From Fictibacillus phosphorivorans (GTDB lineage: Bacteria; Bacillota; Bacilli; Bacillales; Fictibacillaceae): a stretch of DNA of 64,000 nucleotides. The stretch lies in contig NZ_VDZU01000001.1 of assembly GCF_007673525.1 (NCBI RefSeq), forward strand, positions 3,050,055 through 3,114,054, in the 5' to 3' direction. Within the stretch, counting starts at the first letter, position 1, and each line of letters begins with the position of its first letter. Shown here piece by piece: positions 54,566 through 63,545 of this stretch. The position numbers were made by a program, and so were the translations under genes. Under the pieces are notes generated by a model that was given only the letters and a program-made list of their open reading frames with translations, had not been told where the DNA came from and did not search any database.

Positions 54566-54617
54566 ATTATAGGATGGAAATATTAAGAAACTATTTTTTC
54601 ATGTAAACGTATATAAA
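54566..54617 (-). promoter_or_regulatory. Pho-box promoter of phoD
   Basis: Minus strand: TTTATA-N4-TTTACA (54602-54617), seven bases, weak -35 ATAGTT (54589-54594), 17-bp spacer, -10 TATAAT (54566-54571). Same geometry as the neighbouring phosphatase promoter. A further palindrome GCATAAG-AAT-CTTATGC at 54698-54714 is unexplained. Confidence 0.65.
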
Positions 54618-54822
54618 CTTACTCATAGGAACAACTTACTAATCTTACAATTCAAAAAAAAAATGACGAACTGTTGCGCTAGTTTTTCATCAATTTCGCA
54701 TAAGAATCTTATGCATCAAATGTACTGTTCTTCTTTATAAAATCTTTACAACATACATATAATTCATAGTCAAAGATAAAAGTTGTTTGTATTTATCTAT
54801 TAAAGGAAAAGGTGATGGCTCA

Positions 54823-54978
54823 ATGGCACTTCGACGAAAAAAGAAAAAAAAGTCCAACAATGAAACATACACATGGCTAGACTCTATGATTGATCTTCTA
54901 TTAGTTATTCCAGAACTGATCATATGGCTGGTCCGACTTCTTGGAAGAAGTGTTTTTAGGCTGTTTGACGGAATTTAA
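54823..54978 (+). CDS. Small basic membrane protein (51 aa)
   Basis: 51 residues from ATG 54823, preceded by AAAGGTGATGG at about ten bases. A strongly basic head (MALRRKKKKKSNN) is followed by one hydrophobic segment (SMIDLLLVIPELIIWLVRLLG). It would insert with the head inside. Function unknown. It is transcribed away from phoD and ends in a hairpin shared with the kinase gene. Confidence 0.65.
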   Translation: MALRRKKKKKSNNETYTWLDSMIDLLLVIPELIIWLVRLLGRSVFRLFDGI

Positions 54979-55013
54979 AAGAGACTGAACTCTCACTTGG
55001 AGTTCAGTCTCTT
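54979..55013. terminator. Bidirectional rho-independent terminator
   Basis: AAGAGACTGAACTC (54979-54992) pairs perfectly with GAGTTCAGTCTCTT (55000-55013). Confidence 0.92.
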
Positions 55014-55037
55014 CCATTCACAACTTTAATCTCTAAG

Positions 55038-56858
55038 TTATTCTGTTTTTCGTAATGTAACAGAAACGGTTGTTCCTTTACCAGGGTAACTTTCTACTTT
55101 CAGGTCCCCCTTATGGTCCGTAATAATTTTATTGCTAACCGTAAGCCCTAGTCCTATTCCCTTTTCCTTATTAGTGAAGAATGGGACGCCGATGCTCTTT
55201 AGTCGCTCTTCTTCTATTCCAATTCCATTATCTACAAAAATCAGTTTTACTTTTTGATCAGCTGTTTCTTCAATCGCTATCGTTAGGATTCCTCCATCAT
55301 TCATAGCTTCAATCGCATTTTTTATAATATTAATAAATACTTGTTTAATCTGGTTCTTTTCACAAGAGACAAAAAGATCTTTCTCTTTAAACAACAAACG
55401 AATCTCAACATTATACAAATTAGCTTCCGATGTTAGTAACATTACCGTGTCTTGCAGAAGCTGAATAATGTTAACGTTCTTCATATACTGTGTAGCATCT
55501 GGTTTCGCTAACGCCATAAACTCATTAACAATTGATTCAATTCGGTTAAGTTCATCACAGATTACTTCATTGTATAAAAAGAGTTTGCTTTGATCTATCT
55601 CACTATTCTTCATTAAAGAGAACAGTCCTTTAATGGATGTGAGTGGATTTCTGATTTCATGAGCAACACCTGCGGCTAGTTCACCTAACACTGCAAGTTT
55701 CTCACTATTTCGTATATATTCCTCCGTTTTTTTCTTTTCTGTAATATCGCGAGAGATAAAAACGATACCCTCGATGTCCCCTTCATCAGATACCATAGGC
55801 ATACCTTTACCTTCTAATAAAACGGGATGACCTGAAGCATGCATCTTTCGATAAATAAGAGGAAGAGGGTTTTCTAGTGCTGCAACTAATTTAATATATT
55901 CCCCTACACTCTCGTGATCCTCCATGTGAACACAGTTCATAGCGTTTGTGCCTATTAAAGAATTAGGTTCTATTCCTAAGATGGTTTTATAAGAAAGTGA
56001 AGCGTATAAATAAGTTCCATCAGGGTCAATTGAACAGATTAAATCATTGCTGTGATCAAGAATAATACGATGTTTAAACTCATTCTTTCGTAAAGCAGCT
56101 TCTGCTTCTTTTCTTTTCGTAATGTCTCGAGACGCAACTATTGCAGAAAGGTTATTTTTATCACTGATAGGCGTCCCTTTCGACTCCAACCAAATATAAA
56201 CGCCATCTTTCTTCAAGTATCTGTATTCAATCGTAAGAGGTACATGTTCTAAAATCATTCGAGTAAATTCTTGTATCACTCTATCTCTATCTTCAGGATG
56301 AACAAGATCAAATGGAGTGGTTCCTATCGCTTCACTTTGACAATAACCAGTTACCCAAAAATACGACGGTGTTAAATAGGTAAAGATACCTTCACGACTA
56401 ACAATTCCTATAATATCTATCATATTTTCTGTTATTAGTTTTAAATGATCAAGTGTCTCTTTCTTCTCAAGATGCTGCTGAGTTAAATTGCGAATGATAA
56501 TTTGAGTGGCGTGTGAAGAGAACAAAAGGGGAAATCCAATAACCTCTAATCGAATATGGTTACCCTTTTGAGTGATCCAAGTTTGTTCACTAGGCTTAGG
56601 GGCAATACCCTTGTCACAAGTTTGAATCCTCTCTTCTACTAAGGGATGTAACTCGTTAGGAAGGTTGTTCCATATAGGCTGACCAATTATATCTTCTTCT
56701 GCTTCTAGTATCTTTCTAGCAGCAGGATTTACATAGACCCAAGTTCGATCCTTCTGGATAAGAAAAGGTGTTTCAGAATGTTCAAATTGATTGGCATATG
56801 TTTTCATTTGATTAATGAAAAGGCTGTCTCTTAATACTTGACCATCTGAAGTTTCCAT
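55038..56858 (-). CDS. Cytoplasmic three-PAS sensor histidine kinase
   Basis: 606 residues from ATG 56858 with GGAGG six bases upstream. No membrane segment. Three PAS domains (about 20-133, 134-253, 258-378), the second and third each followed by the PAC-type SRDIT motif; HisKA with phosphoacceptor His400 (GVAHEIRNPLTSIKG) and ATPase with N box NIIKNAIEAMNDGG, G1 VDNGIGIEE and G2 GIGLGLTVSNKI. The H box and architecture match the KinA/KinE-type sporulation kinases of Bacillus that feed Spo0F, but that role is an inference. No response regulator gene lies nearby (orphan kinase). Confidence 0.9.
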   Translation of the reverse strand: METSDGQVLRDSLFINQMKTYANQFEHSETPFLIQKDRTWVYVNPAARKILEAEEDIIGQPIWNNLPNELHPLVEERIQTCDKGIAPKPSEQTWITQKGNHIRLEVIGFPLLFSSHATQIIIRNLTQQHLEKKETLDHLKLITENMIDIIGIVSREGIFTYLTPSYFWVTGYCQSEAIGTTPFDLVHPEDRDRVIQEFTRMILEHVPLTIEYRYLKKDGVYIWLESKGTPISDKNNLSAIVASRDITKRKEAEAALRKNEFKHRIILDHSNDLICSIDPDGTYLYASLSYKTILGIEPNSLIGTNAMNCVHMEDHESVGEYIKLVAALENPLPLIYRKMHASGHPVLLEGKGMPMVSDEGDIEGIVFISRDITEKKKTEEYIRNSEKLAVLGELAAGVAHEIRNPLTSIKGLFSLMKNSEIDQSKLFLYNEVICDELNRIESIVNEFMALAKPDATQYMKNVNIIQLLQDTVMLLTSEANLYNVEIRLLFKEKDLFVSCEKNQIKQVFINIIKNAIEAMNDGGILTIAIEETADQKVKLIFVDNGIGIEEERLKSIGVPFFTNKEKGIGLGLTVSNKIITDHKGDLKVESYPGKGTTVSVTLRKTE

Positions 56859-56993
56859 ACCCACCCTCCATTAAAGACGTTAATCAAAACGTTTCGTTCA
56901 TAATTACCTAAATTATAAACATATGTCCTTTTGCAAATAAAGATATTTTTTTAAAAACATTCTAACTATTTAAAGATAAGTCCTTCAATGACA

Positions 56994-57239
56994 TTAGTTC
57001 ATAACTGAAAGGTGTTTTTGATCATAGATGAATTTAGTTTTGTAAAAAGAATGAAAGGCATGTTTTAGAGCTGTTTTTCGATCTGGAGCTGTCTGAGAGG
57101 ACATGATAATATGTTCATGTTTGTAATAAAGCATACTAACCACTACAGTTGTTTTGTCAGTGAAGAGAAAGATATCAACATCTAATATTTCACTCCCTGT
57201 TATTAAGCGAATAAAACGGTATTGCGGCGTACTTACCAT
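56994..57239 (-). CDS. Small conserved-looking protein (81 aa), unknown
   Basis: 81 residues from ATG 57239 with AGGAGG upstream, a strong ribosome site. Beta-strand-rich start (RFIRLITGSEILDVDIFLFTDKTTVVVSMLYYKHEHIIM) and a basic helical end (RKTALKHAFHSFYKTKFIYDQ). No membrane helix and no family recognised. It lies alone upstream of the PAS kinase in the same direction, separated by 135 bases. Confidence 0.7.
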   Translation of the reverse strand: MVSTPQYRFIRLITGSEILDVDIFLFTDKTTVVVSMLYYKHEHIIMSSQTAPDRKTALKHAFHSFYKTKFIYDQKHLSVMN

Positions 57240-57386
57240 CTCCCTCAGCCTCCTTTTAATCTTTCAGCTCCTTTACTTTTGTGTTAAAAGTTTAGTTATT
57301 TAAATAGTAAATAATCACTATAAATTTGTCAATATATTCTGTCAATTTAAGTCGATTTCCTGGGAAATTAGAAGTATAAAATAAAA

Positions 57387-57406
57387 AAGACGGGAAACCC
57401 CGTCTT
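57387..57406 (-). terminator. Terminator overlapping the 74-aa gene stop
   Basis: AAGACGGG and CCCGTCTT arms around AAAC (plus-strand reading), T run on the minus strand. Confidence 0.85.
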
Positions 57407-57629
57407 AATTTTTATTAGGTGGTACTTCATTATCAGGAGAAGTTTGTCCACCTGCTCCTGTAGAGTCTTTATCTTTTAACACATTAACTCCTTCATGGCT
57501 AGAAGATGAGGATATGGAAACCATTTTAAAATCTGTTTCAGAAAGTTGTTCTTTCAACTTTCTTTCAATATTTTGCGAAGAATGAAAGATTCTTTCATCG
57601 TATTCTAATTGAATAGTAATGGATTTCAA
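57405..57629 (-). CDS. Small hydrophilic protein (74 aa), unknown
   Basis: 74 residues from TTG 57629, with AAAGGAGG ideally spaced. N-terminal half looks folded (ITIQLEYDERIFHSSQNIERKLKEQL), the C-terminal half is low complexity and probably unstructured (SISSSSSHEGVN, GAGGQTSPDNEVPPNKN). Function unknown. The strong ribosome site and own terminator support a real gene. Confidence 0.7.
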   Translation of the reverse strand: MKSITIQLEYDERIFHSSQNIERKLKEQLSETDFKMVSISSSSSHEGVNVLKDKDSTGAGGQTSPDNEVPPNKN

Positions 57630-57681
57630 ATTAATCTCCTCCTTTACATTCTATTTGTTCCCTGCCTCTAAAAAAATAAAC

Positions 57682-57716
57682 AAATAAAGAGACCGATCTG
57701 TTAGGAAAGGTCTCTT
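57682..57716 (-). terminator. Terminator of the CorC-like gene
   Basis: AGAGACC (57688-57694) pairs with GGTCTCT (57709-57715); T-rich tail on the minus strand. Confidence 0.78.
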
Positions 57717-57721
57717 CTTAC

Positions 57722-59083
57722 TTACGCTTCTTTTTCAACTAAGTTATGTTCTATTTCTTGGGATGAAGAAGAGCTTACTTCATCCTGATTAAGTCTTTTC
57801 GTGATTTCAATTTTCTTAACTTGGTGACCATCTATTTCAATCACTTTGAAATCGTACTCATCATACGATATGACCTGATCTTCCTGTATTTCTGAGTTTT
57901 GAGACAAAACCCATCCACCAATCGTATCAAGTTCACTATCATCGATTTGTAATCCATAAATATCGTTCACTTCTGCGATTAACACCTTACCGTCAAAGTG
58001 CTTCACGTTTGGACTAACTGCGTGAATCATTGGTGATTCATCTTCGTCGAATTCATCACGTATTTCACCAACAAGCTCTTCCAAAATATCTTCGATGGTT
58101 ACTATACCAGCTGTTCCACCGTATTCATCAACTAATACAGCCATATGAAAACCTTTTTTCTGGAGCTTTAATAGGGTTTCTTTGATCGGCGTATTTTCAA
58201 AGACACTCAAAGTCGGTCGAATATAATGTTCAAGAGGGTATTCTTTCCCTTTAATTAAGTCAAAAAATACTTCTTTCGCATTTACCATACCAAGGACATT
58301 ATCTTTATCTTCCCCTACAACAGGGTAACGTGTATATTTTTCTTCTGCAATTATATTAATATTTTCTGCAACAGTGTTGTCTTCATAAAGACAAACCATT
58401 TCAGTACGAGGGACCATGATCTCTTTTGCAGTTCTGTCATCGAATTCGAATACCTTTTCTACATAACTGAACTCAGATTTGTTGATTTCACCACTTTTGT
58501 AGCTCTCACTTAAGATTAGACGAAGTTCCTCTTCAGTATGTGCCATATCATGTTCTGAAGCTGGTTTTAGACCAAACATTCTTACTAGAAGCTGAGCACT
58601 TCCGTTTAAGAACCAAATGAATGGATACATGACTCTATAGAATCCGATCAATGCAGGTGATAACAATAAGCTGATCGTTTCAGCTTTTTGAATAGCTACT
58701 GTTTTTGGTGCAAGCTCACCAAGAACAACGTGTAAAAAAGTAATGGATGCAAAAGCAATTGCAAATGATAATGTGTGAACAATTGCCGGGCTTAAATCCA
58801 TTTTTTCAAATACTGGACCGAGAATTGCTTCTACCGTAGGCTCACCTAACCAACCTAATCCTAAAGCTGTGATTGTAATTCCTAACTGACAGGCTGAGAG
58901 TGATCCATCAAGGTTAGAAATAACCTTTTGTGCTGCAATCGCTCGTTTGTTACCTTCTTCAGCTAATTGATCAATTCTTGATTTACGAATCTTAACAATC
59001 GCAAATTCTGCTGCTACGAAAAAAGCGGTTAGTAGAATAAGTACGGCTACTGCAAGTAATTTCAATAAGGTCAAACTGTCCAA
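57722..59083 (-). CDS. Hemolysin C/CorC-type CNNM-CBS membrane protein
   Basis: 453 residues from TTG 59083 with AAGGAG upstream. N-terminal CNNM/DUF21 domain with four helices (LLKLLAVAVLILLTAFFVAAEFAIVKIRKSR ... LGELAPKTVAI), two CBS domains (EIMVPRTEMVCLYED ... DNVLGMVNAKEVF; PTLSVFENTPIKETLLKLQKKGFHMAVLVDEYGGTAGIVTIEDILEELVG) and the CorC_HlyC PAM-like C-terminal domain. Members are implicated in Mg2+/Co2+ transport and in resistance to toxic metals. Own terminator. Confidence 0.9.
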   Translation of the reverse strand: MDSLTLLKLLAVAVLILLTAFFVAAEFAIVKIRKSRIDQLAEEGNKRAIAAQKVISNLDGSLSACQLGITITALGLGWLGEPTVEAILGPVFEKMDLSPAIVHTLSFAIAFASITFLHVVLGELAPKTVAIQKAETISLLLSPALIGFYRVMYPFIWFLNGSAQLLVRMFGLKPASEHDMAHTEEELRLILSESYKSGEINKSEFSYVEKVFEFDDRTAKEIMVPRTEMVCLYEDNTVAENINIIAEEKYTRYPVVGEDKDNVLGMVNAKEVFFDLIKGKEYPLEHYIRPTLSVFENTPIKETLLKLQKKGFHMAVLVDEYGGTAGIVTIEDILEELVGEIRDEFDEDESPMIHAVSPNVKHFDGKVLIAEVNDIYGLQIDDSELDTIGGWVLSQNSEIQEDQVISYDEYDFKVIEIDGHQVKKIEITKRLNQDEVSSSSSQEIEHNLVEKEA

Positions 59084-59249
59084 AAAGACTCCTTATACCC
59101 CAAGTTACTGGAATATAAGTTGTCACCTCCTAAGTGTTATAAATTTTTATAATTAAGAAAAAGTATATCATATAATTGAAGAACTTACTTAATAAAACAA
59201 CTTACTTGTATTTTACATTTAGTATTCTAACACTCCCATTACTTTTAGA

Positions 59250-59567
59250 TTATTCCGAAATCTCAACTGTATCTAGGTCTTCCTCTTTTTTTAACACAAG
59301 TTTATTCTCTTTTTCATCGTAATAATAAATTCTCATTCCATGCTCCGAATCAGTTTCTTCAAAGTTGGAGTATAATCCAAAATACCCATTACCTAATGGA
59401 ACGAGATTATTTTCTAAATTAGTTGTAATAGTAGAATAATCTTCATTCTCCTCGCTATCTTCGCTTCCACCATTATTAATTGATCCGATTACAAACAATA
59501 ACAAGATTCCTAAAACAATCAATGTCCTACGAATGCTGCGTAATTCAGAAGCTGTATCTGAATACAT
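59250..59567 (-). CDS. Single-span membrane protein (105 aa), unknown
   Basis: 105 residues from ATG 59567 with GGAGTGAT upstream; an open frame extends to 59744 but contains no ribosome site and overlaps the divergent gene. One hydrophobic helix (RRTLIVLGILLLFVIGSI) then a very acidic, exported domain (SEDSEENEDYSTITTN, VPLGNGYFGLYSNFEETDSEH, YYYDEKENKLVLKKEEDL). Function unknown. Confidence 0.72.
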   Translation of the reverse strand: MYSDTASELRSIRRTLIVLGILLLFVIGSINNGGSEDSEENEDYSTITTNLENNLVPLGNGYFGLYSNFEETDSEHGMRIYYYDEKENKLVLKKEEDLDTVEISE

Positions 59568-59723
59568 AAAATCACTCCATTTTTTTATTCTCTTCTTGTT
59601 AATTATTGCATAATAACAAAGAAAATTGATACTAAATATGGGAGACTTACCCATTTTTAAGTGGTATTCTAAAATTGGTAAAACACTGTTGTACAATGCA
59701 GCAAAGAAAGGATGAACATCAAC

Positions 59724-60374
59724 ATGGATTTTGTACTGGATCATAAATGGGTATTTCTCATTCTAGCCGAGACCGTATTTTGGGTTTCTACCCTATCTTT
59801 TTTAGTAGTTCGATATTGGTTCAACCTTAAGAGATTAAGCATTGCATTCTTCATTCTTTTTCTTTTAAATGACCTATGGATTGCCGCGATGGGATATTTT
59901 GATTATTTAAGAACAGGAGAATTCTCCGCCTATCAAATTATTATTCTTGTCGTGATCGCTTATGCATTTTTGTATGGAAAGAGTGATTTCCAGAAATTAG
60001 ATCGCTTTATACAGCGGAAGGTCGCCAAAATGCGTGGATTACCAGAACCCGATCTACCTGATTCAAAACCACTGTATGGGATGCAGCATGCAAAGCAAGA
60101 AAGGAAAAATCTTTATAAACACGTTCTCTTATTTATCACGGCACAAGGGGTTTTCTGGTTGTTATTCGGACTGTCCGATGCTGTTTCATCCATACAATTA
60201 GACACTCTCTTAAAAGATTGGTATGACACAACAGATACAGATCTGTTCTACAAAAACGATGTCGCTAATAATGTCACACGTATTTGGGCGCTGATACTCG
60301 CCATTGATATCGTTGTATCTTTGTCTTATACGATTGCTCCAAAAAAAGAAAAGAAAGCAGCTTCTGCAGCATAA
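59724..60374 (+). CDS. Five-to-six-helix membrane protein, unknown function
   Basis: 216 residues from ATG 59724: AAAGGATG is about nine bases before it, which excludes the ATG at 59712. Hydrophobic helices in the N-terminal half (FLILAETVFWVSTLSFLVV, IAFFILFLLNDLWIAAMGYF, IIILVVIAYAFLYG), a basic cytoplasmic stretch (RFIQRKVAKMRGLPEPD) and two more helices (VLLFITAQGVFWLLFGLSD, RIWALILAIDIVVSLSYT). No family recognised. Terminates at a bidirectional hairpin. Confidence 0.75.
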   Translation: MDFVLDHKWVFLILAETVFWVSTLSFLVVRYWFNLKRLSIAFFILFLLNDLWIAAMGYFDYLRTGEFSAYQIIILVVIAYAFLYGKSDFQKLDRFIQRKVAKMRGLPEPDLPDSKPLYGMQHAKQERKNLYKHVLLFITAQGVFWLLFGLSDAVSSIQLDTLLKDWYDTTDTDLFYKNDVANNVTRIWALILAIDIVVSLSYTIAPKKEKKAASAA

Positions 60375-60377
60375 AAA

Positions 60378-60409
60378 AAGAGTTTGGGATATTCTCTTCC
60401 CAAACTCTT
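60378..60409. terminator. Bidirectional rho-independent terminator
   Basis: AAGAGTTTGGGA (60378-60389) pairs with TCCCAAACTCTT (60398-60409) between converging genes. Confidence 0.9.
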
Positions 60410-60412
60410 CTT

Positions 60413-61933
60413 TTATTTAGCTTTTGTATTTTGTTTTGATGTTTCTACCCGTTCATTCCCCATAAATAATATGACTACAGCTGAAATTACGATTGGAATC
60501 AATGCATAAGTGAAAACAGTCGTAATAGACGCAGACATTGAAGCTGTTATTCCATCTAAAACTTCAGGAGGTATCTTAGATCGTTCTCCTGTCTGAAATA
60601 TTTTTTGTGGATCAATCTCTTTAAATGCCGCAGCACCTTGCCCTGCAAAGCCTTTTAGGTTCTCACTTATCTTCTCGTAAAAAATCCGATTTTGAAGTGC
60701 TCCAAAAATGGTTACACCAAGCGTCATACCTAATGACCTTAAAAAGGCATTTGTAGAGTTGGCTGAACCTCTATAACGAAACTCCATCTTATTGATCGTT
60801 GCTGCCGGTAATAATGAGAACGAGAACCCCATACCGAATCCGACGATCACCATAAACAATGTAAGCATCATTCTAGACGTATCTGGTGTCATTCCACTCA
60901 GCATATACATGCCCGTAAAATAAGAAATGACGGATACGATCATAAGGTTACGGAAACTTGTTTTTGTTTGAAAGATACCACCAATCATACTTCCAGCAAC
61001 AGAACCTAACATCATTGGTGTAAGAATTAATCCTGCACTTGTTGCAGAACCACCGTATACCGCTTGGACAAAAATAGGAATAAACACAGCGAGTATAATG
61101 AATGTTCCACCGTATAGAAAACCTAGAATCTGTGAAGTAGCAAAAAGCCTCTTCTTAAACATCCAAAATGAAATAATCGGTTCGGATGCTTTTTGTTCTA
61201 CTGCAAAGAACACGATAAAAAAGACCGTGAATATCGTAAACAATGCTACAATTTGCGTTGAATCCCATGCATACGTCTTGCCACCAAGTTCAAGGGCAAA
61301 CATCAGACTAACAACGGCAATCACAAGTGTGATGGCACCCCACCAGTCGATCTTTTGCTCGCGGTGTTCAAGCGTTTCTTTATAATAACGAAAAATCAAG
61401 TAAAATGATGCTGCACCAATTGGAACGTTAATATAGAACACCCAATGCCAGCTGATCGCATCTGTAATGAATGCTCCAAGTAAAGGTCCGAGAACACTCG
61501 AAGTTCCGAAAACCGCCCCAAGAAGCCCTGTCATCTTTCCTCTCTTTTCTGGAGGAAAAATATCAAAAACAATCGTAAAGGCGATCGGCATCAATGCCCC
61601 ACCACCGATACCTTGAATTGCTCTAAACGCTATCAGTTGCTCCATATTTTGAGCAAGACCACAAAGCGCAGAACCGATTAGAAAAACGACAAGACCGAAA
61701 ATGAAGAATCGTTTTCTGCCATACATATCGGACAACTTACCGTAAATAGGCATCCCGGCCATTACGGCGACCATGTATGAGCCCGTAACCCAAACGAATT
61801 TATCAAACCCTCCAAGGTCCGCAACAATCGTACCCATCGCAGTTGCTACAATGGTATTATCCATCGCGGCCATTAGAATACCTAGCAACAAACCGGCTAC
61901 GACTAACTTTAGATTTGTTTCTTTATGTACCAT
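60413..61933 (-). CDS. MFS drug exporter, DHA2 family (14 TM), EmrB/QacA-like
   Basis: 506 residues from ATG 61933, with AGGAGATGG upstream; the frame is open to 62122 but that part runs through the promoter. DHA2 marks: TM1 AAMDNTIVATAMGTIVAD, motif A GKLSDMYGRRKFF and TM5 LGPLLGAFITDAISWHWVF. A proton-driven multidrug exporter. Its promoter lies within a 15-bp-arm palindrome (61956-61994), so it is probably under a dedicated repressor that is not encoded in the window. Confidence 0.92.
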   Translation of the reverse strand: MVHKETNLKLVVAGLLLGILMAAMDNTIVATAMGTIVADLGGFDKFVWVTGSYMVAVMAGMPIYGKLSDMYGRKRFFIFGLVVFLIGSALCGLAQNMEQLIAFRAIQGIGGGALMPIAFTIVFDIFPPEKRGKMTGLLGAVFGTSSVLGPLLGAFITDAISWHWVFYINVPIGAASFYLIFRYYKETLEHREQKIDWWGAITLVIAVVSLMFALELGGKTYAWDSTQIVALFTIFTVFFIVFFAVEQKASEPIISFWMFKKRLFATSQILGFLYGGTFIILAVFIPIFVQAVYGGSATSAGLILTPMMLGSVAGSMIGGIFQTKTSFRNLMIVSVISYFTGMYMLSGMTPDTSRMMLTLFMVIVGFGMGFSFSLLPAATINKMEFRYRGSANSTNAFLRSLGMTLGVTIFGALQNRIFYEKISENLKGFAGQGAAAFKEIDPQKIFQTGERSKIPPEVLDGITASMSASITTVFTYALIPIVISAVVILFMGNERVETSKQNTKAK

Positions 61934-61955
61934 AGCGCCATCTCCTAATCTAACA

Positions 61956-62009
61956 CCCTCATGTATACTTAATAAACTTAAGTATACATGAGGGACTGTC
62001 CCCCAACAA
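61956..62009 (-). promoter_or_regulatory. Exporter promoter in a perfect palindrome
   Basis: CCCTCATGTATACTT (61956-61970) and AAGTATACATGAGGG (61980-61994) are perfect 15-bp inverted repeats with a 9-bp centre. The minus-strand promoter overlaps it: -35 TTGTTG (62004-62009), 17-bp spacer, -10 TATACT (61981-61986). The -10 lies in one arm, and the other arm is just downstream of the start, a repressor operator layout. The transcript would also carry part of the repeat in its leader. Confidence 0.75.
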
Positions 62010-62124
62010 TTTATTTCCTTCGCTAATTCTCTCCATTTACTCAGGGTGTTTTCTACATAATAACCTATAAAAATGGTTGGTTTACGTTTTTGAGAGATTA
62101 CCCCATTCATCTTTATTTCCAAAG

Positions 62125-62156
62125 AAAAAGAGACAGCACGTCTGCTGTCTCTTTTT
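62125..62156 (-). terminator. Terminator of the acidic repeat protein gene
   Basis: AGAGACAGCA pairs with TGCTGTCTCT around four bases, followed by T5 on the minus strand. Confidence 0.88.
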
Positions 62157-62165
62157 GTTATTCTA

Positions 62166-63500
62166 TTAAAGTTCTAAGATAGAATCTTCACTATCTTGAC
62201 CTTCATACATTGCACCAAGCATCAAGCCTGTCCAAAGGTCTAAATTTAACTCACGATCGTCGTCATTGCCTTCAAGTCCAAGTTCAAGGCCAGTGTCTAA
62301 TGAAGAAAATAGAGAAGAACGATCTTCATCTTCATCAAATGAGCTCATTAGATCTGCCATGATAGAAGTATTTAACTTAAGAGAAGTATTTTCAAGCTCA
62401 TCTTCAGAAGACAAAGAAAGTGCTGCATCCGTGTTAAGCATTGTGCTTAAAGAAGAAAGATCTTCTTCATCTTCAGACATAACCATCGCCATCACATCTG
62501 TACCTAAATCTACTTTTGCACTTGACTCTTCATCTTCTTCAGTTGCTTCTACTCCTGCCCATAGACCAGCGTCAGCCATTAGAGAAGAGTTATTCTCTTC
62601 CTCTTCAGAAGTTACGTTCGCCATCACATCTGTACCTAGATCTACTTTTGCACTTGCACTTGACTCTTCATCTCCTTCAGTTGCTTCTACTCCTGCCCAT
62701 AGACCAGCGTCAGCCATCAATGAAGAGTTATTCTCTTCGTCTTCAGAAGTTACGTTCGCCATCACATCTGTACCTAAATCTACTTTTGCACTTGACTCTT
62801 CGTCTTCAGATGACACGTTCGCCATTACATCTGTGCCTAGATCTACTTTTGCACTTGAAGATTCGTCTTCTTCAGTTGCTTCTACTCCTGCAGTTACACC
62901 TGCATTCGCAACAACCTCTGTATTTGATTCTTTTTCATCTTGTGCTTCAACAGCTGCTTGAACATCTGCTCCAGCATTTAGAGAACTAGAATCTTTGTTG
63001 TCTTCTTCATTAGAACGAACTTCAGCTTCAACCTTTGTATCTGCGTTTACAGACGCTTTGTCTTCATCATCAGAAGAAGAACTCTTAACTGTAGCATCCG
63101 TTCCGACAGCCACATTTGCTTTTGAATCGTCGCTTTGATCTTCAGTTTTCGATTCGGCTTCAACTCCTGCATTTACAGCCGTACCCACTTGAGATTTTTC
63201 ATCTTCATCACTGGAAGCTTCTGCATTTACATTTGCACCAACGTTTGTTTTTACGCTATTGTGGTTCGAATCATCATCTGAACTCTCTAATTCGATGCCT
63301 GTTACAGCACCTAGATCAAGGTTAAGATTAAACTCTTCATCTTTCTCAGAAAGCTGAATGTTACTGATCAACCCTGTTCCGATTTTAAGACTCGATGACC
63401 CTTCATCTGCAAATGTTTCACTTCCTCCAAAAAATAACCCAGCAGCCGCAGCACCTGTAATCGCAAATGTTCTAATAAAGTTTGATCTTTTCATTGTCAT
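62166..63500 (-). CDS. Secreted, highly acidic tandem-repeat protein
   Basis: 444 residues; a Sec signal peptide (MKRSNFIRTFAITGAAAAGLFFG, cut after ETFA near residue 31). The rest is a chain of ~21-25-residue units that alternate a small-hydrophobic segment (AKVDLGTDVMANV or SLMADAGLWAGVEA) with a Ser-Asp-Glu stretch (SSEDEE, EEDEES). Two unit types alternate in the best-conserved block (DNA about 62485-62880). No sorting signal or membrane anchor is seen. The regular hydrophobic/acidic alternation suggests a Ca2+-stabilised beta-solenoid or a spore or matrix protein, but no family is recognised. AAGGAG precedes ATG 63500 (ATG 63494 possible). The adjacent partial gene may be a partner. Confidence 0.82.
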   Translation of the reverse strand: MTMKRSNFIRTFAITGAAAAGLFFGGSETFADEGSSSLKIGTGLISNIQLSEKDEEFNLNLDLGAVTGIELESSDDDSNHNSVKTNVGANVNAEASSDEDEKSQVGTAVNAGVEAESKTEDQSDDSKANVAVGTDATVKSSSSDDEDKASVNADTKVEAEVRSNEEDNKDSSSLNAGADVQAAVEAQDEKESNTEVVANAGVTAGVEATEEDESSSAKVDLGTDVMANVSSEDEESSAKVDLGTDVMANVTSEDEENNSSLMADAGLWAGVEATEGDEESSASAKVDLGTDVMANVTSEEEENNSSLMADAGLWAGVEATEEDEESSAKVDLGTDVMAMVMSEDEEDLSSLSTMLNTDAALSLSSEDELENTSLKLNTSIMADLMSSFDEDEDRSSLFSSLDTGLELGLEGNDDDRELNLDLWTGLMLGAMYEGQDSEDSILEL

Positions 63501-63545
63501 TTCTCTCCTTCTTCTTCTTAATTTTTTTGTTGTACCAAATTTGAA

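Noticed and set aside
56886..56897. CAAAACGTTTCG upstream of the PAS kinase as a member of the LacI regulon
   Set aside because: Only the central AACGTTTC matches, the flanks differ, and the kinase has no link to sugar use; a weak CcpA site is possible but also imperfect.
56900..56945. Sigma-H promoter for the PAS kinase gene
   Set aside because: AGGACAT and a GGTAATT-like element are present but the spacer is 13 rather than 11-12 and both elements have mismatches; a sigma-A TATAAT overlaps.
62266..62961. Long plus-strand open frame opposite the acidic repeat gene
   Set aside because: It is an antisense shadow of the Ser/Asp/Glu codons (a run of Ser-rich residues), with no ribosome site; the opposite strand has a signal peptide and terminator.
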